DNA from: a virus
IMG/VR virus record: IMGVR_UViG_3300009011_000001
Coordinates: 62,001 to 126,000 of that record
DNA: 64,000 nucleotides
Direction: 5' to 3' (one strand)
The notes below the pieces were generated by a model that searched no databases, was not told the DNA's origin, and saw only the letters and a program-made list of their open reading frames with translations. Positions 1 through 8,791 of this stretch are shown here, piece after piece. Numbering within the stretch: the first letter of the stretch is position 1; every line of letters starts with the position of its first letter. Position numbers and translations under genes: made by a program.

Positions 1-2
1 AT

Positions 3-251
3 AACAACAGCACTGCGTTAGATGCCATGGATCGACTGGTGTCTGACACAGGGCTGGCTCAGCCATCTCAGTCCGCAGGGCTGCTTGGCGAAATGCTTGT
101 ACTTAACAACGTATTCCGCAGTAGTTATAAGCATCACGACGGTATTCTGGACGAACTTGAGCAGCTAATGCCCAACGACCCCCGCTGCAATATCGAGGAA
201 GTTTTCAACGTGGAGTTCTCTCCCGATGGGAATTTTCTGAGGATACGTTAG
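3..251 (+). CDS. Hypothetical protein, 5'-truncated by window edge
   Basis: The frame is open from the first bases of the window to the TAG at 249-251. An ATG at 27 exists, but no ribosome-binding site precedes it, so I read this as the C-terminal end of a gene that begins upstream. The visible part is acidic with no motif I recognise. It is followed without a gap by the next gene: its stop TAG shares a G with a GTG start (TAGTG), which implies translational coupling. Function unknown. Confidence 0.6.
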   Translation, partial: NNSTALDAMDRLVSDTGLAQPSQSAGLLGEMLVLNNVFRSSYKHHDGILDELEQLMPNDPRCNIEEVFNVEFSPDGNFLRIR

Positions 252-643
252 TGCCAGCATACATCATCGACATAGACCTTCCGGCGATCAGCGACCTTGA
301 GTTGGTCGCTGATCGTCTTATGCACCTGCAGGAATATGAGGAAGAAACTCGAGAGGTTGCGATGACCGATGTTACAGACGCTTTGTTGCATTATTGGTTG
401 CTCGCAGACTTTGACAGACTGAACCTCTTGCTTGACGACATCAGGGCCGACCGGCCAGGATTCAGGGATCATGAGATCTTTGAAGCTTTTGAACGTCTGG
501 CCAATCCCTTGAAAGCAGGATACCGCCAACTTAACAGTAGCTCTAAAGCCATTCAGCGCGAACTGCTTGAGGTCGATGAAATCATCACCTACGAAGTGAA
601 AGTTGACAAGAACTTTAGAACTATTGGGTTCTCTATTTATTGA
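251..643 (+). CDS. Hypothetical acidic protein, 130 aa
   Basis: The GTG start at 251 overlaps the previous stop and has GAGG about nine bases upstream (238-241). The protein is small and acidic (many Asp, Glu and Leu), predicted by eye to be mostly helical, with no cysteine clusters, signal peptide or membrane segment. It belongs to a run of seven small same-strand genes ending near 2518, all overlapping or within about 10 bases of each other. I recognise no family. Confidence 0.7.
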   Translation: MPAYIIDIDLPAISDLELVADRLMHLQEYEEETREVAMTDVTDALLHYWLLADFDRLNLLLDDIRADRPGFRDHEIFEAFERLANPLKAGYRQLNSSSKAIQRELLEVDEIITYEVKVDKNFRTIGFSIY

Positions 644-652
644 GGAGCTGTC

Positions 653-973
653 ATGGAGTCAGCGCAGAACAAGTTCATTTTCGATACGCCCAAAGATGGT
701 GGACTTAATCTTGAAATGCTCCAAAAGACTATTGCCTTCTTCGCCACAGAGCTGAACGATCAAAACCAATTCCTCAGCGACTATCAGTATACGTTTTTGA
801 GGGAGTCCTTCGGTGCTAATTCAAAGGCCATTGAGGACGTCTGCAACAAAGCCCTGGACATTTTGGAATATAGTGGCGTCATGAGAGAATTGATCGTGCC
901 CGGTCAAATCCTTAATGATGTAAGCTGCGATCTGAACGAAGACTGCGGTAGAATAATCTTGGAGTGGTTATGA
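653..973 (+). CDS. Hypothetical protein, 106 aa
   Basis: The start at 653 has a strong GAGGAG five bases upstream. The stop TGA (971-973) overlaps the ATG of the next gene (ATGA), so the two are translationally coupled. The product is a soluble acidic protein with two Cys near the C-terminus and no motif I can name. Role unknown; it belongs to the small-gene operon at the left end of the window. Confidence 0.75.
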   Translation: MESAQNKFIFDTPKDGGLNLEMLQKTIAFFATELNDQNQFLSDYQYTFLRESFGANSKAIEDVCNKALDILEYSGVMRELIVPGQILNDVSCDLNEDCGRIILEWL

Positions 974-1335
974 ACGCATTAGCCAAGGTAGATAAAGATA
1001 CGGTGTTCCTGATCGAAGAGAACGCCTTCAACCGATTCAAGACCAAGGAAGAAATGATGGGTCATCTCGCCATCCTACGTGGCATGGCTGAACAGATCAC
1101 CGAGAGCGTACCCGTCAGTCTGGAGATTGCCATCTGGCCATCGACCGACCTGTTCCTTATGGGACACCCTGCGAAGTCCCCTGTTAGAACCTTGTACTCT
1201 GTACTTTCAGAAGTCCTCGCTTCTTCAGGATTCTCGATAGGGGTGCTCATGACCCTTGAGGTTGAGAACCATGAACCATACGACACCACCGCCATCAGGG
1301 TGGAAGGCCGCTACAGAATCTTTACCGTCCACTAA
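970..1335 (+). CDS. Hypothetical protein, 121 aa
   Basis: I place the start at the ATG at 970 rather than the in-frame GTG at 964, because GGAG (961-964) lies five bases before the ATG and the ATG overlaps the upstream stop as ATGA. The predicted protein alternates strands and helices and has no recognised motif. Part of the same coupled operon. Confidence 0.7.
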   Translation: MNALAKVDKDTVFLIEENAFNRFKTKEEMMGHLAILRGMAEQITESVPVSLEIAIWPSTDLFLMGHPAKSPVRTLYSVLSEVLASSGFSIGVLMTLEVENHEPYDTTAIRVEGRYRIFTVH

Positions 1336-1765
1336 TGTCCATGTAGAGCGCTTCCTCTTTGATATCACGAAGGAGGTCAGCGCATTCGTGGACAACTCTG
1401 ACTATGGGGTAGAGGACTTAACTTACGATGTTCCGCGAATCGTAGCTTACTTCCAATTCGCCACAACCGACGTCGAGCTGTTAGCGGAGTATTTCTGGAC
1501 AAAGTACATTGCCGGTACGCCGAAGGATTCGATCATTCTTGCGTCACAGGCCGATAAGCAATTGTACCCGGATATGAACGAACAGTTTGAATCACAAGGA
1601 ATTGTGAAAGCCGACATTGTCGGCATAGACGTCGATTATACGGAGCATTCAACTAAAGGCCTTATCGAATGTTTTGTATTTGTCAGAGCCAAAGTTCGGA
1701 GTAAACCAGATGGTCTACCAGCGGGTAGTGGGCTTTTGCCCCGACTTAGTCACAAGGATCGATGA
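1271..1765 (+). CDS. Hypothetical protein, start uncertain
   Basis: The frame is open from about 1256. An ATG at 1271 would overlap the previous gene by 65 bases with only a modest GAGG upstream. A GTG at 1388 sits 11 bases after a perfect AAGGAGG (1370-1376) and is a real alternative start, which would shorten the protein by about 39 residues. The N-terminal residues from the first option are proline- and threonine-rich and unlike the rest, which slightly favours the shorter form. The 3' end overlaps the next gene by 56 bases in another frame. Function unknown. Confidence 0.6.
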   Translation: MNHTTPPPSGWKAATESLPSTNVHVERFLFDITKEVSAFVDNSDYGVEDLTYDVPRIVAYFQFATTDVELLAEYFWTKYIAGTPKDSIILASQADKQLYPDMNEQFESQGIVKADIVGIDVDYTEHSTKGLIECFVFVRAKVRSKPDGLPAGSGLLPRLSHKDR

Positions 1766-2129
1766 GCTCGTAGCCGAGAAATTCGAATACGAGTATTTTG
1801 ATGATCCGATCAGTGATGCCAGAGCTGAGATGATTCGTGAGATGGACAGCTACTGGTACCGCCGGCAGCTTTTCGAGGCCTTTGGTGGCATCAATCACGT
1901 TGCTCTGCTCCGCAATGAATTGCAAGAGCTTGCTAAGGTCGTTGAGGGCCACGAGCTCCTTGAGGCATGTTGTCTCATGTATCGTCCATTCATCCTGCAC
2001 TTGTCGGATGAAGGCTTCTTTGCAATTGACTGCATTGAAGCAAATAGCAGTAAACTGTCGGTTGCTCTTCAGGTTGAAGAGAATAATAAAAGGAAGTTTA
2101 TTAAACCATCAGTTGAGAGCAGTCAATGA
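1710..2129 (+). CDS. Hypothetical protein, 139 aa
   Basis: I take ATG 1710, preceded by GGAG (1698-1701) at eight bases, over the upstream in-frame TTG at 1674. The acidic helical protein has no recognised domain. Its stop overlaps the next ATG (ATGA at 2126-2129). The long overlap with the preceding gene is unusual even for this compact operon. Confidence 0.7.
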   Translation: MVYQRVVGFCPDLVTRIDELVAEKFEYEYFDDPISDARAEMIREMDSYWYRRQLFEAFGGINHVALLRNELQELAKVVEGHELLEACCLMYRPFILHLSDEGFFAIDCIEANSSKLSVALQVEENNKRKFIKPSVESSQ

Positions 2130-2518
2130 AACTTGATTCGAGCGCACTACAGGCGACGCTGACGTTTGAAACCTACGCCGGCGTCAAATACAACAACCTC
2201 AAGTTCCTCGCTATCCTCGACGCAGGGTCTGTGAGCGATCTGGGCCAAGATCCTTTTGGTCTGCATCTTCAGAACCTGCCGTACCTGCCCGACCCGAAAC
2301 CCGAAGCTTACACCGATTATAGCTACGCCCTGTTCCGCGACGCCGAGGGAAAGAAAACCTACCTCGGCATTCCGTGGGTCCGTGAAGATTCGATTGTGAA
2401 TAAGGGGCAGCCGGATTATCTGATGACGATCCTTGCCCCGACACCAGCTCAGCTGGACTCTCTTCGCTCCATGGCCATCGCCTCGGGCATCGAGAACTTT
2501 ACGCTTAAAGCAATTTGA
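2126..2518 (+). CDS. Hypothetical protein, 130 aa
   Basis: The start overlaps the preceding stop as ATGA. The last gene of the small-protein operon, it is followed directly by a hairpin element (2523-2572). The central part carries several Pro-Asp/Pro-Lys turns and aromatic residues (LPYLPDPKPEAYTDYSYAL), suggesting a compact beta-rich fold. No family recognised. Confidence 0.75.
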   Translation: MKLDSSALQATLTFETYAGVKYNNLKFLAILDAGSVSDLGQDPFGLHLQNLPYLPDPKPEAYTDYSYALFRDAEGKKTYLGIPWVREDSIVNKGQPDYLMTILAPTPAQLDSLRSMAIASGIENFTLKAI

Positions 2519-2522
2519 AGAC

Positions 2523-2572
2523 GACATAAGGCCGGCCCGCAGGGGCTGGTTTTATGCCGCATTTTCTTTTTT
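2523..2572 (+). terminator. Hairpin with CATA/TATG flanks and T-run
   Basis: An eleven-pair GC-rich stem (with G-T pairs) around a GCAG loop is followed by TTTATGCCG and a T-rich tract ending about 2572. It lies between the small-gene operon and the DNA polymerase gene and has the same layout as the other hairpins in this window. Confidence 0.75.
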
Positions 2573-2621
2573 CACTCGATGCACTAATGTTACATACGCC
2601 GAGCCCCATGGATGTAACGAA

Positions 2622-4751
2622 ATGTCAAAGAGTGCGAATCCTTTCATCCGCGATCTGGACGATTACCAGCGCGATATCGATATCCTCCCCGGTGCAAAAG
2701 AACAGATTGCGAAGTATGTAAGCCTACGACTGAAGATTACGTTTGAAGAAGCCTACGAATGGCTTGAGAAAAAGCTGAAAGATCCGCAATGGAAAATTAA
2801 AGACCCAGCAATGGAACGTCTGCTTCGTAAAGGACCCGGCAATCGGGTCGAAGACGAAACGACCTTCCTGCAGTACATCGAAGAGATCATCGACAACAAC
2901 TGGATTCTGTCGCCCGCACTGGTAGCGTATCAGCGTCCTGAAGTTGAGCTGTCTCCGATTGCTGAATGGCAAGAAGATAACATTGCTGCACGTAAGAAAT
3001 CCAAGACCAACATGTTCGTCCTGAAACAGGCCGGTCAGTTGCTCAAGTCTGCTTTGGCGGACTATGACCAGAACGCACGGAAGATTCGGATCAACGCCGT
3101 ATCTGGGCAGCATGGTTCTGAAGCTAACCCGTTGTATCAAGCTACCGGTCACTATAGCCTCACAGCTCTCTGCCGAGCTGCAGCGGGGTACGGTAACGGC
3201 ACCGTTGAACGCTTCCTCACGGGATCTAAACATTATCACACGCCCGAGATAGCCAAGGCGAATCTTGTCGCGATTCTTACCATGGAAGATAAGAGTCGCT
3301 TTCAAGAGGCCATGGATTTCTACGAGCTGACATATCCTGAAGTAGACGACGTGCTGGCAATGGTTGAGCATTCGACCAGCCTGTATTGGAAGTCTCCAGA
3401 AGAGTCTGCCATCATCCGTGATTGCATCACCGGCATGACGCCACTGGAGCGAGCCATTGTTACCTACTCGGGTGACATGTTCCACTTGGCTAAGCACAAC
3501 CCGGACATCATCCGTGAATTCATGGGTGAAATGATTGTCGACAATATCGATGGCATGGAAGATGTCGATACTGACGCTGAGCTGAAAACCATGAACTCCA
3601 CAGATGTTGCGTACATCAACGCCCTGTGTGCTGACGTGATGATCGGTTCCGACCACAAGCGGGTAAAGGCAAACGACCCAGCTGGGTGGCAAGTCATCGG
3701 TAAGACAGCTCGTCGCTTTAAGGACGTGATGCAGCGATTCCAGTTGCTGATCTCGACCTTCTTCGTGCCTCGTCACCTGCCGCCGACTGTGGCTTCTCTG
3801 AAAGGCATTCAGCGCCGCGCTTGCCTGGCAGCAGATACCGACTCCTCCATCTTCACCTGCGAGTCGTGGGTTAAGTGGTATTCGGGCGACTTGAAACGCG
3901 GTCGCACACAAGACCGCATCTGGTACCTGACCACCTACATGGCGTGTCAATGCATTGCGCACTCTTTGGCAATGTTGTCGGCAAACGTCGGTGTGGAAAG
4001 AAAGAACATCTTCCGCTTGGCTATGAAGAACGAGTACGCATTCCCAGTGTTTGCACTCACGAACTTGGCCAAACACTACTTCTCGCTTATTTCTATGCGC
4101 GAAGGTAACGTGTACAAGAAGATGGACTTGGAGATCAAAGGCGTTGAGCTTCGTGGTTCCACTGTGCCAAAGGAAACTTTGGATGCAGCCAAGGACCTGA
4201 TGCAATTCATCCTGAACACTGCAAATGCCGGTGAGAAGATGAACGCCAAGAAGATGCTCACTGAAATTGCTGAGCGTGAGATCGAAACGATTCGTTCGAT
4301 TAAGCGCGGTGAGTACAAGTACCTGAAGTCTGCACAGATCAAGCCGAACAGCGACAAGATCATCCACTTCGAACTCTGGCAAGAAGTGTTTGGTCCAAAG
4401 TACGGCGAATCCGTGCTGCCACCTTTCCCGGTGGTGAAAGTAACAACCGAGCTGACCAACAAGACTCTGATGAAAGAGTGGTTGGAAGGCATCGAAGACA
4501 AAGAGTTGGCTGCACGCATGGTTGCTTGGCTGAACCGCACTGGTCGTGACAAGTTGCCTACCATGTATCTGCCTACTCAGGTTGTTCGAAATTCTGGCCT
4601 GCCAGTAGAGATTCAAGAAGCGGCAAACGTACGCAAGCTCGCTTACCAAATCAACTCCGGCTTCTACCGGATCCTTGAGTCCACAGGTTTGGCTATCGTC
4701 GACCGCAATCACCACCGTCTGGTGTTTGACTTCTTGAGGATGGCGGCATGA
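2622..4751 (+). CDS. DNA polymerase family B, C-terminal half (motifs B and C)
   Basis: At 709 residues this looks like the distal polymerase half of a family-B replicative DNA polymerase. Motif B is visible as KIRINAVSGQHGS (about residues 154-166; compare Kx3NSxYGxxG), followed by NPLYQATGHYSLT where other family-B enzymes have the NATAITxxG region. Motif C is ADTDSSIF (about 404-411), giving the catalytic Asp pair. A basic KYLKSAQIK (about 563) may be the downstream primer/template-contact segment. No exonuclease motifs and no motif A are present; those lie in the gene at 38121-39941, so the enzyme must assemble from two polypeptides. The start at 2622 has a weak GGATG seven bases upstream; an earlier in-frame start would run through the terminator. 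Expected role: phage genome replication inside the phage nucleus. Confidence 0.85.
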   Translation: MSKSANPFIRDLDDYQRDIDILPGAKEQIAKYVSLRLKITFEEAYEWLEKKLKDPQWKIKDPAMERLLRKGPGNRVEDETTFLQYIEEIIDNNWILSPALVAYQRPEVELSPIAEWQEDNIAARKKSKTNMFVLKQAGQLLKSALADYDQNARKIRINAVSGQHGSEANPLYQATGHYSLTALCRAAAGYGNGTVERFLTGSKHYHTPEIAKANLVAILTMEDKSRFQEAMDFYELTYPEVDDVLAMVEHSTSLYWKSPEESAIIRDCITGMTPLERAIVTYSGDMFHLAKHNPDIIREFMGEMIVDNIDGMEDVDTDAELKTMNSTDVAYINALCADVMIGSDHKRVKANDPAGWQVIGKTARRFKDVMQRFQLLISTFFVPRHLPPTVASLKGIQRRACLAADTDSSIFTCESWVKWYSGDLKRGRTQDRIWYLTTYMACQCIAHSLAMLSANVGVERKNIFRLAMKNEYAFPVFALTNLAKHYFSLISMREGNVYKKMDLEIKGVELRGSTVPKETLDAAKDLMQFILNTANAGEKMNAKKMLTEIAEREIETIRSIKRGEYKYLKSAQIKPNSDKIIHFELWQEVFGPKYGESVLPPFPVVKVTTELTNKTLMKEWLEGIEDKELAARMVAWLNRTGRDKLPTMYLPTQVVRNSGLPVEIQEAANVRKLAYQINSGFYRILESTGLAIVDRNHHRLVFDFLRMAA

Positions 4752-4792
4752 TTGGCTGGACAAAACCATTAGAAAATCAAAAGGAGGCGTGA
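4748..4792 (+). CDS. Possible 14-residue coupled mini-ORF
   Basis: An ATG overlaps the DNA polymerase stop (ATGA) and opens a 14-codon frame (MIGWTKPLENQKEA) ending inside the spacer between the AAGGAGG and ATG of the next gene. GAGGATGG lies a few bases upstream. It could hand ribosomes on to the next gene or be fortuitous; nothing shows that the peptide itself is functional. Confidence 0.25.
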   Translation: MIGWTKPLENQKEA

Positions 4793-4794
4793 TA

Positions 4795-5322
4795 ATGATC
4801 CGCAGTATCAATGAACCGTTTGATGCACTCGAACTGACATTCCCGAATGGGAGTGTGGAAATGTGGAAGAACAGCGCTGAAACCTACGAGCAGTATTACG
4901 AGCGCGTGGCTTACGAACTGAAGACATCCGGCAGTTTCAAAGCTGCCGAGATCTGCAAGGTCCAGATCCTGGTCGGCGCAAGCGCAACCGTTTACGAAGT
5001 GACGGACCCAGATCTTCATCGCGTTATCTGGGAACTTCGCGACCTTTCGATTGCTGCCGATAAGTTCAAAGCGGTCATTACTTTCGAAACGGCCGTTGGC
5101 GAAGAAGGTAGTGAGAAGAAGCCAATCTTCATCGAGGTTTATCTCGTTGCCGATACCCCGGCCGCTGCAATGCGCAAAGCAGCCGATTATCTCGAAACGC
5201 GTCCAGGCACTGTGGTGAAGAATGTAGTTATCCAGCCGATCTATCCGCTGGATAGTAACGCTACCCAGACCTACAGTCTCGAAATGATCCAGACCCCTCA
5301 GGTGTTCACACCACCAGCTTAA
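4795..5322 (+). CDS. Hypothetical protein, 175 aa
   Basis: The start is fixed by a perfect AAGGAGG (4781-4787) seven bases before ATG 4795. The protein is acidic, mixed alpha/beta and lacks membrane segments; no family recognised. It directly follows the polymerase gene and ends at a bidirectional hairpin facing a convergent minus-strand gene, so it is probably co-expressed with the polymerase half. Confidence 0.8.
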   Translation: MIRSINEPFDALELTFPNGSVEMWKNSAETYEQYYERVAYELKTSGSFKAAEICKVQILVGASATVYEVTDPDLHRVIWELRDLSIAADKFKAVITFETAVGEEGSEKKPIFIEVYLVADTPAAAMRKAADYLETRPGTVVKNVVIQPIYPLDSNATQTYSLEMIQTPQVFTPPA

Positions 5323-5340
5323 AAGAAGCATTGCGGCATA

Positions 5341-5364
5341 CAGGCAGGGCGCAAGCCCTGCCTG
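5341..5364. terminator. Bidirectional hairpin between convergent genes
   Basis: A ten-pair perfect stem (CAGGCAGGGC / GCCCTGCCTG) with a GCAA tetraloop sits between a plus-strand and a minus-strand gene end. It is flanked by GGCATA on the left and TATGTCGG on the right, as in the other hairpins here. Confidence 0.8.
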
Positions 5365-5368
5365 TCAC

Positions 5369-6451
5369 CTATGTCGGCATGCGTTCAAAAACGTACTTGT
5401 TCAGACGACCTTCGAGGAATACGGAAGCTGCGGTCGGAAGTCCATTGGACATGACCTTATCTTCTTTATTCACGATAGCCATGCGCCTGATCACAGTCAG
5501 CTCGTGGAGCATCTTGTCGTAACCTGCCCGCTTACCCACCTCAAGCATTACCGAGGCTGCATCGACCTTGTGGGAGATCAGAGCCCACAATACCTGAGCA
5601 GTTGGTGAAGTCAGCGGCAGGGTAACGCTGTCGAGGTAATTGTCTCCAAAGATGGCCGGAATCGTAGAGAGGATCTGGTTAGCCCCCATCTCTTTACCCA
5701 GCATTTTGTTCAACACATCCTCGGCTACCTCATCACCTACTTGGTTCGCGATATTCTGAGCAAACAGCAAATTGCTCTTAACGCCACACGGATTCCGGAT
5801 ATCCAGATACGCCATGATCTTGTTAAACAGCGCAACGTTCAGGTGGCTCTTCATCATCTGTGGTAGGACGTAGCCGGTAACGAACGCTTCCATGTTCTTT
5901 TCAGGGAAGGTCGCTTTAAACATTCGCCACTTGGCCGCAAGTAGAGGAATGTCGATAGCCACCACTGCCAGATCTGAAACGTCGATCTTTGCAGAGTTCA
6001 TCACAGCTGGTTCAAAGATCGTAAGATCGGAGATAGGGTGGTTCACTACCCAGACTGGCTCCACGTCCCGCCAGTTAGTCCACAGGTCCATCATTTTGAA
6101 CCGTGGGTTACGGGCGTACATGATGATCTCAGGACAGCCGTCGTAGAAGACGCTCTCCGTAAAGAGACGACCTTTGCTAAAGCTGGACGTCATCTTTAAG
6201 GTAGGGACCAACCGTAGACTCGCACCCTCGCAGCGCTCAAGGTACTTGACCATGTCCCCATCGAACTCAACGCCGAGGCTGTTGATGATCTTGAAGAGGA
6301 GGTGGGAGCTATCAACACGTCCGGGAAGCAAGGCACGTTCATGGACGTACTTCAGATAGTTCTCTTCCACGCGTTGCCGAAGGAGGACCATCTTGGCAAA
6401 CTGGAAAGGGGAGTTGTCGAACCGGTTCTTCGGATTTAAGATGTTGTACAT
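5369..6451 (-). CDS. Hypothetical protein, 360 aa
   Basis: An isolated minus-strand gene transcribed away from the shell-protein gene. ATG at 6451 has only a weak GGGAT upstream. The sequence is mostly helical with hydrophobic stretches (for example DLAVVAIDIPLLAAKW), but none long or clean enough to call a membrane span. No catalytic motif seen. Its position, divergent from the chimallin-like gene and sharing the 378-bp intergenic region, suggests early expression. Function unknown. Confidence 0.8.
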   Translation of the reverse strand: MYNILNPKNRFDNSPFQFAKMVLLRQRVEENYLKYVHERALLPGRVDSSHLLFKIINSLGVEFDGDMVKYLERCEGASLRLVPTLKMTSSFSKGRLFTESVFYDGCPEIIMYARNPRFKMMDLWTNWRDVEPVWVVNHPISDLTIFEPAVMNSAKIDVSDLAVVAIDIPLLAAKWRMFKATFPEKNMEAFVTGYVLPQMMKSHLNVALFNKIMAYLDIRNPCGVKSNLLFAQNIANQVGDEVAEDVLNKMLGKEMGANQILSTIPAIFGDNYLDSVTLPLTSPTAQVLWALISHKVDAASVMLEVGKRAGYDKMLHELTVIRRMAIVNKEDKVMSNGLPTAASVFLEGRLNKYVFERMPT

Positions 6452-6489
6452 GGGTTGGAATCCCGGCCGTGTAAAAAGTTACTGAGGGT

Positions 6490-6503
6490 ATCTACTATAT
6501 GTA
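6490..6503 (-). promoter_or_regulatory. Candidate promoter for the minus-strand gene at 5369-6451
   Basis: Read on the minus strand the sequence is GTCTACATATAGTA, resembling the TACATTACT boxes found before several plus-strand genes and the TATATTAC early box reported for phiKZ. It lies about 40 bases upstream of the 6451 start. Confidence 0.35.
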
Positions 6504-6603
6504 GACAAACGACCTGCCTTGTGCAGGTTGGGTCTTGGTGCCCTGCTGTTGAAGTTCATCTGATAGTGTTCGCCCAGGATTCGATCCTAAGAAATTCTGG
6601 CCC

Positions 6604-6613
6604 TACATTACTA
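6604..6613 (+). promoter_or_regulatory. Candidate phage early promoter (TACATTACTA)
   Basis: TACATTACTA occurs here and again exactly at 16870-16879, with TACATTACAG at 21898-21907, each time in an intergenic gap before a major plus-strand transcription unit. The match to phiKZ's reported TATATTAC early box supports a promoter role. From here to the shell-protein start is about 215 bases. Confidence 0.55.
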
Positions 6614-6829
6614 CCTTGATATTTAGCACGCCTTGTATTTAATCACATGGTAGCGGTATCAGTTGAGCAGCCAATGGCGTGAGCCACTGGGTACCCGGAT
6701 GATGAGCTGGGGAACTTAAGCCCAAACGGATATGGCCGTATCCAGAGTGTTGGGAATTCCTGACGCGATAGGGAACCATTAAAGGCATTTCGCCACAATC
6801 GCAAACTGTGTACACACCAAGGAGTAAGC

Positions 6830-8791
6830 ATGTCTGACGATAATCTGTTCAAAGACGGTAACAACGACCAATCTCACGCAGGTACCGAACAACGTCAAAA
6901 CGAACGCACCACCCACGAATCTGCGCAACAACGCTACGAACAGCCAGCACCATCGGCCTGGACTCTGGCTGATCTGGGTAACGTCCAAGGTCGTCCAAGC
7001 CTTGGCGGTCTGACCGACGGCGCTCTGTCGCTGATGATCGAAACCTTCGAAGAAGCCAAGGACCGTGCAAGCGGCCGTGTTCCCGAAGAAATCAGCTCCA
7101 AGCGCTTCAAAGCTCTGCCGCTGGTTGGCCAGCGCATCGGTAGTCAGATGTCGGCTCTGCTGATCGCTCTGCCTGCGACCATCGCCAACAAGCTGTACGC
7201 AATCGTCTACATCGCTCTGATCGAACCGGCTGGCCCGATGGCTACCCGTTCTCTGTCCGACGGCCAAGGCACTTACGAAGCTCTGTACCTGCCGGAAGAC
7301 CGCCTGACCGAGAAATACGTGAAGGCCATCCGTGACGAAGTGTCGGCCAACATCCCAGGCGCGCAAATCGTTATCGCCGGTCGTCAAGTGATCACCCAGG
7401 GCACCGTTGCTGCGCTGAACGAAAAAGAAGGCGTGGGCATCATCGAGCGCATCTTCGACAACGGCTTCGACGCAATCTGCGGCTACCGCCAGAACATGAT
7501 CGATGCCATCACCGGTCAGCGTACCAGCGATCGTCGCATCAACCCGGACGCCGTCGGTCGCCGTGACCGTCTGGAAGCCAGCTTCGACTTCTCCGGTGCC
7601 CAGCCTCTGGACACCTCGGGTCTGCCGATCGCTTCCGACGCCGCAATGACCATCTGGTACTCGGCCGCCGACCAGGACGAAGAAGGTAACTACAACCGTA
7701 TTCCTCTGGCCGAAGCGCGCATGTCGCTGAACCTGTTCCTGGATCAAAGCACCAAGCAAAACACCCTCGGCTTCGGCCGTCGTCGTGATCGCAACAAAGA
7801 TGACCCGGCTCCGTTCCAAGCGGTGCTGACCATCAACAACGTGACCTCGCCGCAAGGTGTTCCGTTCTCCCTGGAACTGGCGCAGCTGACCATCGCAGCT
7901 ACCGCAATCCTGTCGAACGACTACCGCTGGGCTGAAATCCTGCGTCCGCGCGCTACCATGCCTTCCGGCCTGAAGCCTGCGTACAACATCAAAGACCTCG
8001 TGCATTTCGCCGACGTCACCGATGAGCAGCGTGAAAAGATCCTGCAAGCCGTTACTCCGAACATCAGCGACGCCGACCTGTCGAACTACCTGGACCTGGT
8101 CGTTCAACCGCAAATCGCTTTCGCAATCGTGGCTCCAAGCTCCTGCGAGAAATCGTGGGTTCTGTCGATCTACGAGAAGATCGCAATGGCGAAGAACGAT
8201 GCCGAGCGCCGTGCTCTGACCACCACCCTGTACGACAGCGCCGACGTCGTGACCGGCAAGCGCTTCCGTAAGGTTCTGCGCGAACTGGGCGGCGACGACA
8301 GCACTCCACCAGTTGTTCTGACCGGCAACCCGACTCTGGTCGGTACCTGGGTCGACTCCGACGGTCGCGAGCGCGCTCTGAGCGAAATTCAGAACGTGCC
8401 TGCGGTCCTGAGCCGTGTCGGCGCGAAAGGTCTGGAGCTGGTTGAAGACTTCCAGTTCACCATCCAGGACGATCGTCGTCCGGTTCCGGCCAACTTGGCG
8501 GACCGCTTCGGCATGTTGAACAAGTCCTTCGGTTCGATCCACGTTGTGACCACTGCAGAACAAGTCGGCCTGGTGCCGATCTACCTGCAAGCGCTGAACA
8601 TCTCCCTGCAACAGGCCAACATGACCTGCGTACCGACTTCCCTGGAAGGTACTCAGACTCGTCGTCGTCCTGCTTCGGGCGGTTACGGCGGCCTGGCCAC
8701 CAACGATATCGGCGCCACTCGCCGTCAAGGTTCCGGCTTGTCCGGCCTGAACACCCGTGGCAACGATCCGTTCGGCGGTCGCTACTTCTAA
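6830..8791 (+). CDS. chmA: Chimallin-like phage nucleus shell protein (ChmA candidate)
   Basis: A 653-residue protein with a polar, disordered-looking N-terminal segment (about 1-50, rich in Asn, Gln, Glu and His), a long globular core, and a Gly/Arg-rich C-terminal tail ending in Phe (about 605-653). This matches the known plan of chimallin: a folded core with flexible N- and C-terminal segments that lace subunits into a lattice enclosing the phage genome. I assign it mainly by context: it immediately precedes the beta-prime N-terminal RNAP subunit, as gp54 precedes gp55 in phiKZ. Supporting signs are strongly biased C-ending codons typical of very abundant proteins, AAGGAG five bases before ATG 6830, its own promoter and a long leader. 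I did not align it to a known ChmA, so another abundant phage protein cannot be excluded. Confidence 0.7.
   Translation: MSDDNLFKDGNNDQSHAGTEQRQNERTTHESAQQRYEQPAPSAWTLADLGNVQGRPSLGGLTDGALSLMIETFEEAKDRASGRVPEEISSKRFKALPLVGQRIGSQMSALLIALPATIANKLYAIVYIALIEPAGPMATRSLSDGQGTYEALYLPEDRLTEKYVKAIRDEVSANIPGAQIVIAGRQVITQGTVAALNEKEGVGIIERIFDNGFDAICGYRQNMIDAITGQRTSDRRINPDAVGRRDRLEASFDFSGAQPLDTSGLPIASDAAMTIWYSAADQDEEGNYNRIPLAEARMSLNLFLDQSTKQNTLGFGRRRDRNKDDPAPFQAVLTINNVTSPQGVPFSLELAQLTIAATAILSNDYRWAEILRPRATMPSGLKPAYNIKDLVHFADVTDEQREKILQAVTPNISDADLSNYLDLVVQPQIAFAIVAPSSCEKSWVLSIYEKIAMAKNDAERRALTTTLYDSADVVTGKRFRKVLRELGGDDSTPPVVLTGNPTLVGTWVDSDGRERALSEIQNVPAVLSRVGAKGLELVEDFQFTIQDDRRPVPANLADRFGMLNKSFGSIHVVTTAEQVGLVPIYLQALNISLQQANMTCVPTSLEGTQTRRRPASGGYGGLATNDIGATRRQGSGLSGLNTRGNDPFGGRYF

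Larger units (their letters stand above)
6452..6829. other. Long divergent intergenic region with structured leader
   Basis: This is the only stretch over 300 bases without a gene. It holds opposed promoter candidates (6490-6503 minus, 6604-6613 plus). Beyond the plus-strand box there are about 215 bases before the shell-protein ATG, with self-complementary pieces such as GGATATGGCCGTATCC. I see no convincing ORF, tRNA or CRISPR structure. The region probably acts as an untranslated leader that sets expression of the downstream gene. Confidence 0.6.

Noticed and set aside
6580-6600. AGGATTCGATCCT resembling a tRNA T-arm
   Set aside because: The flanking bases do not form a five-pair T stem, and no acceptor, D or anticodon arms can be built around it, so I do not call a tRNA or tRNA-like gene.
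6779-8728. Long open frame on the minus strand opposite the chimallin-like gene
   Set aside because: It mirrors the strongly codon-biased plus-strand gene. High third-position GC creates long antisense frames, and it has no ribosome site or sensible protein composition.
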